From Apostichopus japonicus (lineage: Eukaryota; Echinodermata; Holothuroidea; Aspidochirotida; Stichopodidae), in assembly GCF_037975245.1 (NCBI RefSeq), contig NC_092569.1, positions 36,452,168-36,514,167 of the forward strand: a DNA stretch of 62,000 bases, read 5' to 3'. The translations under genes were made by a program, and so were the position numbers. Each line of letters opens with the position of its first letter. Position 1 is the first letter of the stretch. Below the pieces are notes generated by a model, which did not search any database, was not told where the DNA came from, and saw nothing but the letters and a program-made list of their open reading frames with translations. Below are positions 22,150 through 33,326 of the stretch, one piece after another.

Positions 22150-25032
22150 GTTTGAATTCGTAATTACACATATACAACATATCTGTAGGATGTCATACTA
22201 GACTTACCGTCCATCCTCCTCCGTCGGTCATATTATACATATACAACATATCGTCTATACTGTTGGATGTCATACTAGACTTACCGTCCATCCTCCTCCA
22301 TCGGTCATATTATGAATATACAATATATCGTCTATACTGTTGGATGTCATACTAGACTTACCGTCCATCCTCCTCCGTCAGTCATATTATACATATACAA
22401 CATATCGTCTATACTGTTGGATGTCATACTAGACTTACCGTCCATCCTCCTCCATCGGTCATATTATACATATACAATATATCGTCTATACTATAGGATG
22501 TCATACTAGACTTACCGTCCATCCTCCTCCATCGGTCATATTATACATATACAAAACATCGTCTATATTATAGGATGTCATACTAGACTTACCGTCCATC
22601 CTCCTCCATCAGTCATATTATACATATACAATATATCGTCTATACTATAGGATGTCATACTAGACTTACCGTCCATCCTCCTCCATCAGTCATATTATAC
22701 ATATACAATACATCGTCTATGCTATAGGATGTCATACTAGACTCACCGTCCATCCTCCTCCATCAGTCATATTATACATATACAACATATCGTCTATACT
22801 GTTGGATGTCATACTAGACTTACCGTCCATCCTCCTCCATCGGTCATATTATACATATACAATATATCGTCTATACTATAGGATGTCATACTAGACTTAC
22901 CGTCCATCCTCCTCCATCGGTCATATTATACATATACAAAACATCGTCTATATTATAGGATGTCATACTAGACTTACCGTCCATCCTCCTCCATCGGTCA
23001 TATTATACATATACAATATATCGTCTATACTATAGGATGTCATACTAGACTTACCGTCCATCCTCCTCCATCAGTCATATTATACATATACAATACATCG
23101 TCTATGCTATAGGATGTCATACTAGACTCACCGTCCATCCTCCTCCATCAGTCATATTATACATATACAACATATCGTCTATACTATAGGATGTCATATA
23201 AGACTTACCGTCCATCCTCCTCCGTCAGTCATATTATACATATAGTCTATACTATAGGATGTCATACTAGACTTACCGTCCATCCTCCTCCATCAGTCAT
23301 ATTATACATATACAACATATCGTCTATACTATAGGATGTCATACTAGACTCACCATCCATCCTCCTCCGTCAGTCATATTATACATATACAATATATCGT
23401 CTATACTATAGGATGTCATACTAGACTTACCGTCCATCCTCCTCCATCAGTCATATTATACATATAACATATCGTCTATACTATAGGATGTCATATAAGA
23501 CTTACCGTCCATCCTCCTCCGTCAGTCATATTATACATATAGTCTATACTATAGGATGTCATACTAGACTCACCGTCCATCCTCCTCCATCAGTCATATT
23601 ATACATATACAACATATCGTCTATACTATAGGATGTCATACTAGACTTACCGTCCATCCTCCTCCGTCAGTCATATTATACATATACAACATATCGTCTA
23701 TACTATAGGATGTCATACTAGACTTACCGTCCATCCTCCTCCGTCACACATATTATACATATACAATATATCGTCTATACTATAGGATGTCATACTAGAC
23801 TCACCGTCCATCCTCTCCGTCAGTCATATTATACATATACAATACATCGTCTATGCTATAGGATGTCATACTAGACTCACCGTCCATCCTCCTCCATCAG
23901 TCATATTATACATATACAACATATCGTTTATACTATAGGATGTCATATAAGACTTACCGTCCATCCTCCTCCGTCAGTCATATTATACATATAGTCTATA
24001 CTATAGGATGTCATACTAGACTCACCGTCCATCCTCCTCCATCAGTCATATTATACATATACAACATATCGTCTATACTATAGGATGTCATACTAGACTC
24101 ACCATCCATCCTCCTCCGTCAGTCATATTATACATATACAATATATCGTCTATACTATAGGATGTCATACTAGACTTACCGTCCATCTTCCTCCGTCAGT
24201 CATATAATACATATACAACATATCGTCTATACTATAGGATGTCATATAAGACTTACCGTCCATCCTCCTCCGCCAGTCATATTATACATATACAACATAT
24301 CGTCTATACTATAGGATGTCATACTAGACTTACCGTCCATCCTCCTCCGTCAGTCATATTATACATATACAATATATCGTCTATACTATAGGATGTCATA
24401 TAAGAGTTACCGTCCATCCTCCTCCGTCAGTCATATTATACATATACAATATATCGTCTATACTATAGGATGTCATACTATAGACTTACCGTCCATCCTC
24501 CTCCGTCAGTCATATTATACATATACAATATATCGTCTATACTATAGGATGTCATATAAGACTTACCGTCCATCCTCCTCCGTCAGTCATATTATACATA
24601 TACAATATATCGTCTATACTATAGGATGTCATACTATAGACTTACCGTCCATCCTCCTCCGTCACTCATATTATACATATACAATATATCGTCTATACTA
24701 CAGGATGTCATACTATAGACTTACCGTCCATCCTCCTCCGTCGGTCATATTATACATATACAATATATCGTCTATACTATAGGATGTCATACTAGACTTA
24801 CCGTCCATCCTCCTCCGTCAGTCATATTATACATATACAATATATCGTCTATACTATAGGATGTCATACTAGACTTACCGTCCATCCTCCTCCGTCAGTC
24901 ATATTATATATATACAATATATCGTCTATACTATAGGATATCATACTAGACTTACCGTCCATCCTCCTCCATCAGTCATAATATACATAAACAATATATC
25001 GTCTATACTATAGGATGTCATACTAGACTTAC
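22150..25032 (-). repeat. 77-bp minisatellite made from exon 6's end and its 5' splice site
   Basis: About 37 tandem units (mostly 77 bp, some ~63 bp) immediately downstream of exon 6 on the gene strand. Each unit contains the last 24 bp of exon 6 (encoding MTDGGGWT) followed by the donor ...GGATGGACG|GTAAGT, then ~50 bp of intron-like AT-rich sequence. Units differ by single substitutions (CATCAG/CGTCAG, CTTAC/CTCAC). In almost all, the GT of the donor is kept as GTAAGT or GTGAGT; one has GTAACT. The first unit boundary is the real exon-intron junction at 25032/25033, so the array grew from that junction. Using a downstream donor would add intron-derived codons, and an in-frame TGA appears at the fifth codon past the real junction. 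Confidence 0.93.
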
Positions 25033-25158
25033 CGTCCATCCTCCTCCGTCAGTCATGTTACAGAAGACCTCAAATGAATCCCTCCAGTTAGTTGGTTTGA
25101 TTGTGTAGATGCCATTGGTTGTATTACCAGCATTGAAGACATCCAAGCAGTCTTTTAT
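25033..25158 (-). CDS. Lectin exon 6: start of fibrinogen domain
   Basis: 126 bp, residues 136-177, phase 0 at both ends (acceptor ...TTATTATTAG|ATA, donor GGACG|GTAAGTC). It encodes IKDCLDVFNAGNTTNGIYTI ... FCNMTDGGGWT, the canonical N-terminal block of fibrinogen-related domains, with Cys139 and Cys168 forming the first disulfide. Its last 24 bp and donor are the seed of the adjoining minisatellite. Confidence 0.95.
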
Positions 25159-25458
25159 CTAATAATAACATAACAAGTTAATAGCAAGCAAGCAATCCAT
25201 GAAGTGACATATCTTATCTTATTATGGCTAATATATGACCTTTGACAGCAGTACACGATCATTCAGCTTTTTCTTTATACTTTTATTGGAGTATTAAAAT
25301 AGCTAACAAAGACCTACAGAACAATATGCTGAACGAGGAAGAAACATTAACGTCACATGGAAAGGTGGTTCCTCATCGTATATACACTCCATGCACAGAC
25401 ATTTTGTTTGGGAGTAATTCAGGCAATCTTGAAACATTGATGCCTTGATACTTTGTGT

Positions 25459-26340
25459 CATAGGCGTAGGAGGCTGGGGGGCTGCAGCCCCCCAACCAAA
25501 AATTTTGGTGAAAATTCGGGCAATATGCTGAGAATTTTTCAAACCCCTACTGAAAGAAGAATAATTTGCAATGTGTTTTTCAATTTTTTGGGGGGTGAAA
25601 ATTCTGGCAATATGCTAAGAATTTTTCAAACCCCTACTGAAAGAAGAATAATTTGCAATGTGTTTTTAATTTATTTGGGGGTGAAAATTCGGGCAATATG
25701 CTGAGAATTTTTCGGGCACCTACTGAAAGAAGAATAATTTGCAATGTGTTTTTCATTTTTTTTTGGTGGTGAAAATTCGGGCAATATGCTGAGAAATTTT
25801 CGGGCACCTACTGAAAGAAGAATAATTTGTAATGTGTTTTTCATTTTTTGGGGGTGAAAGTTCGGGCAATATGCTGAGAATTTTTCAGGCACCTACTGAA
25901 AGAAGAATAATTTGCAATGTATTTTTCAATGGTTAAACTGATATTATAATTATTGTTAATATTGTAATGACTTGCTCAATAATTTTAACCAATATGGAAG
26001 GGTAATAACACAGAAAATATAACCAAACTTTTTCCCGCGCCCGCGCGCGTTCAACATCTTAATTTGCATGTCATATATAGGCATTCATTCCTTTATATTC
26101 CAGGAATTGGTTCTTTTGTACAGTGCTCTTGAGCATGTTTTATATCATGATAACAGCACTTTAATATTTGGTATTTATTTATATTCATCAGTAATCGGCA
26201 TGTGATGTAATAACCGATGAATGCCTATATGATAGCACATTAAGATGTTGAACGCGCGCGAAGCGCGCGAAAAATGTTGGTTATATTTTACGGGCAAGTC
26301 GTTACAACCCCCCAAATCAGATTAGGCTCCTACGCCTATG
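25459..26340. mobile_element. CATAGGCG-family hAT-type element with 5-fold internal repeat
   Basis: The ends CATAGGCGTAGGAG and CTCCTACGCCTATG are perfect inverted repeats. The 8-bp TSD CTTTGTGT (25451-25458, 26341-26348) is exact. It is the fullest of four copies in the window (others near 3155-3512, 5570-5876, 44604-45015). An ~86-bp internal unit (GAAAATTCGGGCAATATGC...CTACTGAAAGAAGAATAATT) is repeated five times at about 25505-25920; the other copies have one. No ORF. It lies in lectin intron 5. Confidence 0.9.
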
Positions 26341-26802
26341 CTTTGTGTCAAATTCATTGCAAATCTCTGACGATTCTAAGCTATTACAAACCGAATGTTC
26401 TAATTGGTCCTACTGATAGTGTCGATGTTTCCAAGATTCATGGAATGTACTTTAAATGTCAATCACAACATCAAGCCTTCTCTCCTACAAAGAGTGACAG
26501 CATAACCGAATAGTTTCATGGGTATCTTTACAATTTGGATGACAAAGGGGAGAAAACTATCCCAATTTCAGTATTTTTTTCTATTTATTTACAGTATTCC
26601 AAGCTTATTTCTTTGCTTTTTCTGTGATATCTCTGTAGTCAACACTGTATGTGATAATTATAGACAACATACAATATTGTACAACAAAGTAATATCATAA
26701 TTGCTCAGATCATCATCAGATTTTTAATCTAAAATCTTACTCCCCAAACACAATTTATTCTCTTACTTCAAAATTGTATGTAATTAAGTATGTAATTCTC
26801 AC

Positions 26803-26864
26803 CACAATAGAAGGATCATCACTAGTAGTGGTTTGCTTTGGGGTGGTCTCCACTGATGTGCTGG
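26803..26864 (-). CDS. Lectin exon 5: short Thr/Ser linker
   Basis: 62 bp between acceptor AACGATAG|CC and donor ATTGTG|GTGAGA, residues 115-135, entering in phase 1 and leaving in phase 0. It encodes ASTSVETTPKQTTTSDDPSIV. VETTPKQTTTS matches VETTPIQTTSS and VETTQKQTTSS of exons 4 and 3, so it is a diverged, shortened member of the same exon family. It is the phase adaptor into the fibrinogen domain. A mucin-like, O-glycosylated spacer is likely. Confidence 0.75.
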
Positions 26865-27785
26865 CTATCGTTAAAACAAGAAAACCCAAAACAAATATCT
26901 GGTTTTCTGACTCTTTACATCAGGTACGATAATTTAGTGATATACAATCATGCTGTACTATCTTAGTCTGTTCAAATTCGAAGTACTTCAGACAGATCGA
27001 GATCAATTCTGATAAATACATACATCCATGTTAAGAGTAGGGCAACAGTGATATTGCTTGTCCATGCATACCAAAAGCCTACATGTATGTATGCCTCATG
27101 GCTTGTCTACCGTGTCAGCCTATTGACAAATTCTACCAACAATTCCAAGTATGATGGTATAATACGGTAAAGTAGGGATGGTTAGGGCATAACTGTTCTC
27201 TGATAGAATAGCTTTGATTAAGCCGCTGATTTTGCTATATATCCTTCAGCTATGTGATTTTCATTGATGGTTTGACCACATTCCCCCAGAAATAGAGAGA
27301 ATTATACTTGCAAAGGTCGGGAGAATCTAACTGCTCGAAACAAGGAAAAAGTTCCCTTACTTACGGCATGTGTTGAAGTTTACCGTATAATTCCCCTGAA
27401 CGGGTGCAATAACCCACGAAAGTGTCTGAAGATACAAAACTGATGTTTACTCGATCACATGGCAATTTTGGCGGTTTCGGCTTTGTAGATTATAATTGGG
27501 ATTGAAAAAGTGGTTACAATTTGACTAACGAGGACAGCGACTACAGTGTCTATCACTGCAACTACATATGTATAACACAGTAGGCGACTTAAGGGAACAC
27601 AGGGAGTTAATTACCGTACACCAACAAAACAAGAGGGCTATCTACTATCTTTGCGTGAAGTTAGGGTGGTATGGTGATTACCAGGGGCGGCGGTTTGTTT
27701 CAAATATTGGGGGGGGGGGCATCTGCTTGGGTGCAGGCGCGTAGCAACTACATCCCATAATTGTTCGCGCGCTTCGTGATACTTT

Positions 27786-28778
27786 GTATATATGTTATGC
27801 GCTATCGACCGATTAGCGCCATCGATCGATAGCGCTGCGCTATCTATGGATCCGTCGTTAGCGCAAGCATCGGTAGATCGCGCAGGTATCGATCGATGGC
27901 GCAGGCAGATCGACGGATTGTATGTCTATTTTTGATAATGACAATGTTTTTTTTTTTAATTTCAGGTTGACGCCAAGTGCTGTTTAAGGGACACCTCACC
28001 GATTTTCTTAAAATTGCCCGTTTAATTACCATTTTCTATGTAAATATTTATGATAAATTCAATAAAATTTTATCAATTGATAGTGATACAATGAAAAATT
28101 ATGATTTCCAATAAATTGGTTGTATCATGGAGATAGCCTAAATCCATTGCTGAATCAGGCATATGTATCAGGTTGTATCATATGTCTTCAGGCCTAGGTT
28201 CTAAGAAATCTGCTAAATTACTGATGTGATTGGGCCAACAGTGACTATCGACCTCATATAGTACTGATATATAGTGACGATATTCGTAAAAATGGAAAAA
28301 GAGCCAGCTTTTCGAGAACACATGCAGGAGACCGTCGACCGCCAAGCTGCTTCAACAAAGAGCCCAGTCAACAGCGCGGAGAAGTACGATGCCATAAAAT
28401 CTCATCTTCTTGATCCAAGCATCAAGGTGGACTTGCACTTCCGACATTGGGTCAAAACACAGAATTTTCAGATTGTCGACCTTCCTGGCCTTGGTCTTAA
28501 TCAAGTTCTGGTCATCCCAAACGAACAGAAGATACAAGTTGAGGGAAGCGCCAAGTTCCTGCGAGTTGTCCATGCTGACAACGTGTTCGATGTCGTAAAG
28601 GGTATTCACGTAGACGAACTCAAGCACAGCGGGTACAAGAAAGTGGCTACACGACCCACGAACTATCGATTGATAGCGCAGCGCGATCTACCGATACTTG
28701 TGCTAACGACGGATCCATAGATAGCGCAGCGCTATCGATCGATGGCGCAAATCGGTCGATAGCGCATAACATATATAC
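27786..28778. mobile_element. ~1-kb element with ~100-bp TIRs carrying an integrase-like fragment
   Basis: The inverted repeats run about 27786-27890 and 28672-28778 and are nearly identical. They share TATATATGTTATGCGCTATC, ATCGATCGATAGCGC and CTATGGATCCGTCGTTAGC. They are rich in ATCGAT/AGCGCT palindromes. Between them lies a coding fragment (28292-28720). No clear TSD is seen, so the exact ends and superfamily are open; a Ginger-like origin would fit the integrase homology. Confidence 0.75.
28292..28720 (+). pseudogene. Ginger/KRBA2-like integrase N-terminal fragment
   Basis: Open for 142 codons from ATG 28292 (MEKEPAFREHMQETVDRQAA). It contains EKYDAIKSHLLDPS, DLHFRHWVKTQNFQIVDLPG, HADNVFDVVKGIHVDELKHS and GYKKV. 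This resembles the region before the catalytic core of KRBA2-type/Ginger integrases. GIHVDELKHSG would supply the two His of the HHCC zinc finger. The Cys pair and the DDE core are absent: after the finger the frame runs into the right terminal repeat and stops. So it is a truncated piece, though its frame is open. The family call is from memory of the pattern and is moderate. Confidence 0.6.
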
Positions 28779-29905
28779 CAAATTTCATTACGGATGCGGT
28801 CCGTCTCATGGGCGCAGATCAGTCTTGGATAATGGTGGTGACGCGCATCTGTTCTTTGATACTATCTAAGCGGAGCGCGACCATTGGTTCGCGCGTAGCG
28901 TACAAGATTTTTTTTTGGAAATATACCTCCCAGATCGCCGGAAATAAAACTTCCCAGACCCAATAATGCTCCAAAACCTCCTTAAATTTGAGATCTCATG
29001 GCTTAGAAACTTAAGTTGGGGGAAACACATGGGCGTCTGCAGAAAAAAATCAGGGGACAAATAATCCAAGTAGACTTTTGTATACGATGAGTCTGGGTCC
29101 TCTCCCAGAAAACAATTATAGACGCGGCAAGTGCGATTTCCTTTCAAAATTTAACAACTGTGGATAAATGTAATGAAGTGAGAACTGCTGCATGTCATTT
29201 TGCACAATGCTGGATCAAATTGCGCCAAAGTTCAATACAGGGAAATTAGCAATGCAGCGTTTGGTCAAGACAAATTGGTGGGGACACGGTATATCATGTC
29301 CCCACCACAGAAAAAGTTGTAAAGAAAATAAGTAAAAACTACTCTCGGTGAAAGTCTGTGTCGTTTTTGGTGATATTTAGTAACAAATCTTGACACGGTT
29401 AGACATGCGCGTAGCGAGGAATTTGCCAAGGGAGGGAGGGGCGAAGCTCGCAGGCCAACTCTCTAAGCGTGGCGCCACTATGAGTTGGCGCCAAGCGTAT
29501 ACGGAAAATTTTGGCCGAAAATGCCTCCCAGATCGCTGGAAATGGCACTTCCCAGGTCTTGAAAGTTGCATCTAAGCATTTTCTATTTTGAAATTCAGCG
29601 ATATCATAAAAAAAATATGCTCTTATAGACATAAAAAAAACTATGCCACCAAATATTGGGGGGATATTAGATAATATATACCCCACCTAAAATATTGGGG
29701 GGACATGTCCCCCCCCCCCCAGATCGCCGCCCATGGTGATTACAGTGAACCAATGCATATAGCTCTGTATCTATAGGTCTAACAATACAGGCTAACCATA
29801 TAGTTTACAATTTGGCTATGGTCGCAAAGAAAGAAGCTCAAGTGAACTAGTAATCATGAATCCTTCCTTCTTCCCTTACATACCTAACATCTACATTTAC
29901 TGTAC

Positions 29906-29992
29906 CTTCCCTGACAGTCGAGCCAGTTGTTTCACTGCTGGTAGTTTGTATTGGGGTGGTCTCCACAGGTTTGCTTGAGTACAGATTGGTAG
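29906..29992 (-). CDS. Lectin exon 4: Thr/Ser linker (copy A)
   Basis: 87 bp, phase 1 to 1, acceptor CTACTGATAG|CTACC, donor GGGAAG|GTACAG, residues 86-114: ATNLYSSKPVETTPIQTTSS then ETTGSTVRE. It differs from exon 3 by a few substitutions only, with identical splice sites. Probably an O-glycosylated stalk. Confidence 0.8.
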
Positions 29993-30147
29993 CTATCAGT
30001 AGGTCAAAATAAATGTGAAAGGAAATAAAATATTGATTTAGAGCTTTCAAAACTGTTATTGGAAAGGTTTGAAAGAGCAGGTTTGTGGCCTGTTGGATAA
30101 TGACATGAAAGTATATATACATACCAGTACAGACATTGAACAGTTTT

Positions 30148-30875
30148 GATTTGATTTGATTTATTTGATTTTCCACAGATAATAAATATATACATGTGGA
30201 TGGAAGTCCTCTAAAAAGCCAATTCAGGCTTAACAAGTTAAAGGACTCCCAAGAAAGAAAGAAAGAAAAATACATATATACATAAATGAAAATATAATTA
30301 ATGTCTTAATAAGGAATAATTAATAACATGCGATATAAACGATGTATCAATACTGAGAAATGACTTCTTTGTTTAGCGTTTTTCTAAATGTTTCTTTAGA
30401 TGGTTTAGATTTTATAGTAGCAGTTCGATCATTCCATGTCCTAATAGCACAATTCGTACCGAATGTTGTATTACATAAGTTGTGGTGTGCTTGACCGGCA
30501 CTTCTAGTGCTGTGACTATGTATGGCGCTGTTAATAGTAAAGAAGTCATGAAAGGCTGCAGGAAGTAAGCCATTCCAATCACTGTAAAAGAATGTGGCTA
30601 CAACAATATCGCTAAATTTTAATAAGTTGAGCAATTTGAAAAGTGAGCTGGTGTGTTCACGATATTCAGAATGAGTTATATGACGAATGAGTTTCTTTTG
30701 TAAAATTTCAAGAGGGTGGAGATAAACATTGTGGGTGCCAGACCACATTATAGAGCAGTATGGAAAATGGGGGAAATCTAATGTTTGGTAAAGCATTCTA
30801 AGAATATTCTGAGGAAAATAGTGTTTCAACTCAGAAATGATACCAACATTTTTCGCCACAGTGTTTGCAATATAT
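30148..30875 (-). mobile_element. 5'-truncated LINE insertion with known empty site
   Basis: Copy B of the duplication reads GAACAGTTTTAACCAA without this 728-bp insert. Copy A has GTTTT on both sides (30143-30147, 30876-30880), a short target duplication. The insert ends on its own strand in AAATC-type repeats after a decayed reverse transcriptase C-terminus (stop near 30347). Confidence 0.85.
30347..30875 (-). pseudogene. LINE reverse transcriptase C-terminal fragment
   Basis: An open frame resembling the C-terminal part of jockey/CR1-L2-group reverse transcriptases: SELKHYFPQNILRMLYQTLD, then FPYCSIMWSGTH (the conserved Y-C-x-x-x-W-G pattern) and LEILQKKLIRHITHSEYREH. Catalytic domains and endonuclease are missing. 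It differs from the LINE at 38504-42172. Confidence 0.78.
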
Positions 30876-31613
30876 GTTTTAACCAATGCAAAGGTATAAA
30901 AGGAGAAATTAGTTTTAATGACACAAGTGACCTAACTTAACGAGGACGTCTTCACTCATCATTACATGTAGTTTAGACCTAAACATACATGGGTCAGTTG
31001 AAAGACAATATGGTTCTTAACCACTATTGAAAATTAGGTCATAACAATAGAGTTGGGTCAGGTCACGTCAGTCAGTCGGGTCACGTCGGTCAGTGGGGTC
31101 ATTGTCTGTCAGTGGGGTCACTTCGGTCAGTCGGGGCAGTGGGTAGCTAGCTTAAAGGATGGCTTTAGGTACAGAATTAATGTTGATATGTTGTAGACTA
31201 TTTAAAAATGTATATATTTCTATCAGTCAAGGTTGTAATTCTATTGCACAGTGGTAATCATCTGAGTCTCATTACTTAAAGTGGCTGGAATATGTAGTCA
31301 AACATGCAGAGACCATTGTTAAGTCAGCTCATGTTGTGATGCAATACAAACACGTGATTAAACATATGTACAATGTTGTGGCCTCTAATAGTAACTAACA
31401 AGGAGTTAGAGTTTGTCATGGCAAAAATGGTGTTTAATAAAGACAACCAAGGATGCCATGCTGTTTTTATAAACACATTTCAGATCCAAAAAGTGTAACA
31501 CAAATCAATAAAAGACAATGTGGCAATGGTTTCTAAGAAAGAGGCTCAGGTGTACTTGTAAGCATGAATCCTTCCTTCTTCCCTTGCATACCTAACATCT
31601 ACATTTACTGTAC

Positions 31614-31700
31614 CTTCCCTGACAGTCGAGCCAGTTGTTTCACTGCTAGTAGTTTGCTTTTGGGTGGTCTCCACAGGTTTGCTTGAGTACAGATCGGTAG
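31614..31700 (-). CDS. Lectin exon 3: Thr/Ser linker (copy B)
   Basis: 87 bp, phase 1 to 1, acceptor ...CTGATAG|CTACC, donor GGGAAG|GTACAG, residues 57-85: ATDLYSSKPVETTQKQTTSS then ETTGSTVRE. It pairs with the 29906-29992 exon as products of the tandem duplication. Confidence 0.8.
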
Positions 31701-32451
31701 CTATCAGTAGGTCAAAATAAATGTGAAAGGAAATAAAAAACTGATTAAGAGCTTTAAAAGTTGTTATTGGAAAGGTTTGAAAGAGCAGGTACATATATGT
31801 ATATATACCAGTACAGACATTGAACAGTTTTAACCAATTATGCAAAGTTATAAATGGAGAAATAATTTTGCATGACACATGTGACCTAGCTTAACGAGGA
31901 CGTCTTCACGCATCGTTACTATATGTTGTTCAAATGTGCAGGGGTCAGTTAAAAGACTATATGGGTCTTTACCACTATTGAAAATTAGGTCATAACAGTG
32001 CAGTAGTGTTAGGTCATGTCGGTCAGTCGGGTCACGTCGTCAGTCGGGTCACGTCGGTCAGTGGGGTCATTGCCGGTCAGTCGGGTCACGTCGGTCCGTC
32101 GGGGCAGTGAGCAGCTAGCTTAAAGGATGGCTTTAGGTACAGAATTAATGTTGATATGTTGTAGACTATTTAAAAATGTATATATTTCTATCAGTCAAGG
32201 TTGTAATTCTATTGCACAGTGGTAATCATCTGAGTCTCATTACTTAAAGTGGCTGGACTATGTAGTCTAACATCCAGAGACCATTGTTAAGTCAGCTCAT
32301 GTTGCGATGCAATACAAAAACGTGATAAAACACATGTACAATGTATTGTGGCCTCTAATAATACGTAGTGTAACTAACAAGGAGTTAGAGTTTGTCATGG
32401 CAAAAATGGTGTTTAATAAAAACAAAGGATGCCATGCTGTTTTCATAAACA

Positions 32452-33248
32452 CATACAATAATTTTGTCTCAAGTGGAGATGATTTTTACCATGAATTAGC
32501 AAAGACAATACAAATTAGGCCTAGGTGTTCAGTATGTACGTATGAAAGGTACAACATAATATAATCACAAACGAGTCATATATGTGCTTAAAGTGATGCA
32601 AAGGAGAAGCAATGTTGTGGCCTCAAATGATATGAAGAATGACTTACAAGGTGTATAGATGTTTGTCAAGCAACAATGTGATCTAATAATATCAACCAAG
32701 GATACAATGTTGTTTATATGAAGTCAAAGAACATGTTTTGGTCCAAAATATTAGCATTTAAGCCAGCAATGAGGAAGCAATGTCATTATCAATTTAGCTT
32801 TAACTGCGTTTTCCATAACTTTTAAAGCGTACCTATATCTTATATAGCCAACCACCTTGGAATCGGAATAGCCAAAGAAACATCACAGTACTAGCCTAAA
32901 ACTGTTTCCTTTTTCTATAACTTTTCAAGACTAAAGGTCTGTTCGAAGTCATCCTTTCACTGACCCAACAGTCTTTCGTAGTTTTTGATATTTTCCTTAC
33001 ATCATTATGATTTAACGTCGTCACAAAAAACAAAAACAAAAACTTTTCATCCTGAACTAACCTTATCAGATCAACCTCCAAAGGTGTAAACAACATTTCG
33101 ATAAACGCAACTAGGCAGTTGATTTGAGGGAAACTTGTCTCAAAAGAAGCTCATGTGAGCTTGCAAAAGCCTCCAATATAGTCTGTTACATACAACTTCA
33201 AAACTTCACTTTGACCTCAACATAAACGTTTATAATCACCGATATTAC
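32452..33248. other. Intron 2, nothing recognised
   Basis: Between the duplication and exon 2, with no exon-like segment. Confidence 0.5.
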
Positions 33249-33326
33249 CTTGCTCTTCGTTTGATTCGGAAGTCTTGTCTTGAGGGTTCGTGCATTTAAA
33301 TTGCCCCCGAACTCGAGAATCGTCAG
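33249..33326 (-). CDS. Lectin exon 2: short Cys-containing segment
   Basis: 78 bp between acceptor ATCTTAACAG|CTG and donor AGCAAG|GTAATA, phase 1 to 1, residues 31-56: ADDSRVRGQFKCTNPQDKTS then ESNEEQ. It is hydrophilic with a single Cys (42) that could form an interchain disulfide, as N-terminal Cys do in ficolin-type oligomers (inference). No family match. It is supported by frame and splice sites only. Confidence 0.65.

Larger units (their letters stand above)
27682..29735. mobile_element. hAT-type composite element, TSD GTGATTAC
   Basis: The left end CAGGGGCGGCGG and right end CGCCGCCCATG (inverted CATGGGCGGCG) are flanked by exact GTGATTAC copies at 27674-27681 and 29736-29743. Internal G/C runs and two copies of the CTATCTAAGCGGAGCG-type motif (about 28861 and 29460) tie it to the other CAGGGGCG-type elements here. 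A second TIR element (27786-28778) is inserted within it. No hAT transposase. Lectin intron 4. Confidence 0.82.
29815..32451 (-). repeat. Tandem segmental duplication carrying a linker exon
   Basis: Copy A (29815-31480, including a 728-bp LINE insertion) and copy B (31521-32451) align in order: AAGAAAGA.GCTCA.GTG, the linker exon, GGAAAGGTTTGAAAGAGCAGG, ACGAGGACGTCTTCAC, an 18-bp GTCAGTCGGGTCAC minisatellite (31040-31140; 31995-32105), GATGGCTTTAGGTACAG and TAACAAGGAGTTAGAGTTTG. Flanks outside differ. The unit contains an exon with phase-1 ends, so duplication keeps the reading frame and lengthens the linker by 29 residues. Confidence 0.9.

Noticed and set aside
24393-24782. 129-codon plus-strand open frame
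   Set aside because: It runs through the 77-bp minisatellite on the strand opposite the gene; the repeated SYKSYRPSS-type peptide only reflects the repeat.
6736-25032. CRISPR-like arrays
   Set aside because: Units are contiguous without unique spacers and the context is animal DNA; these are satellites.
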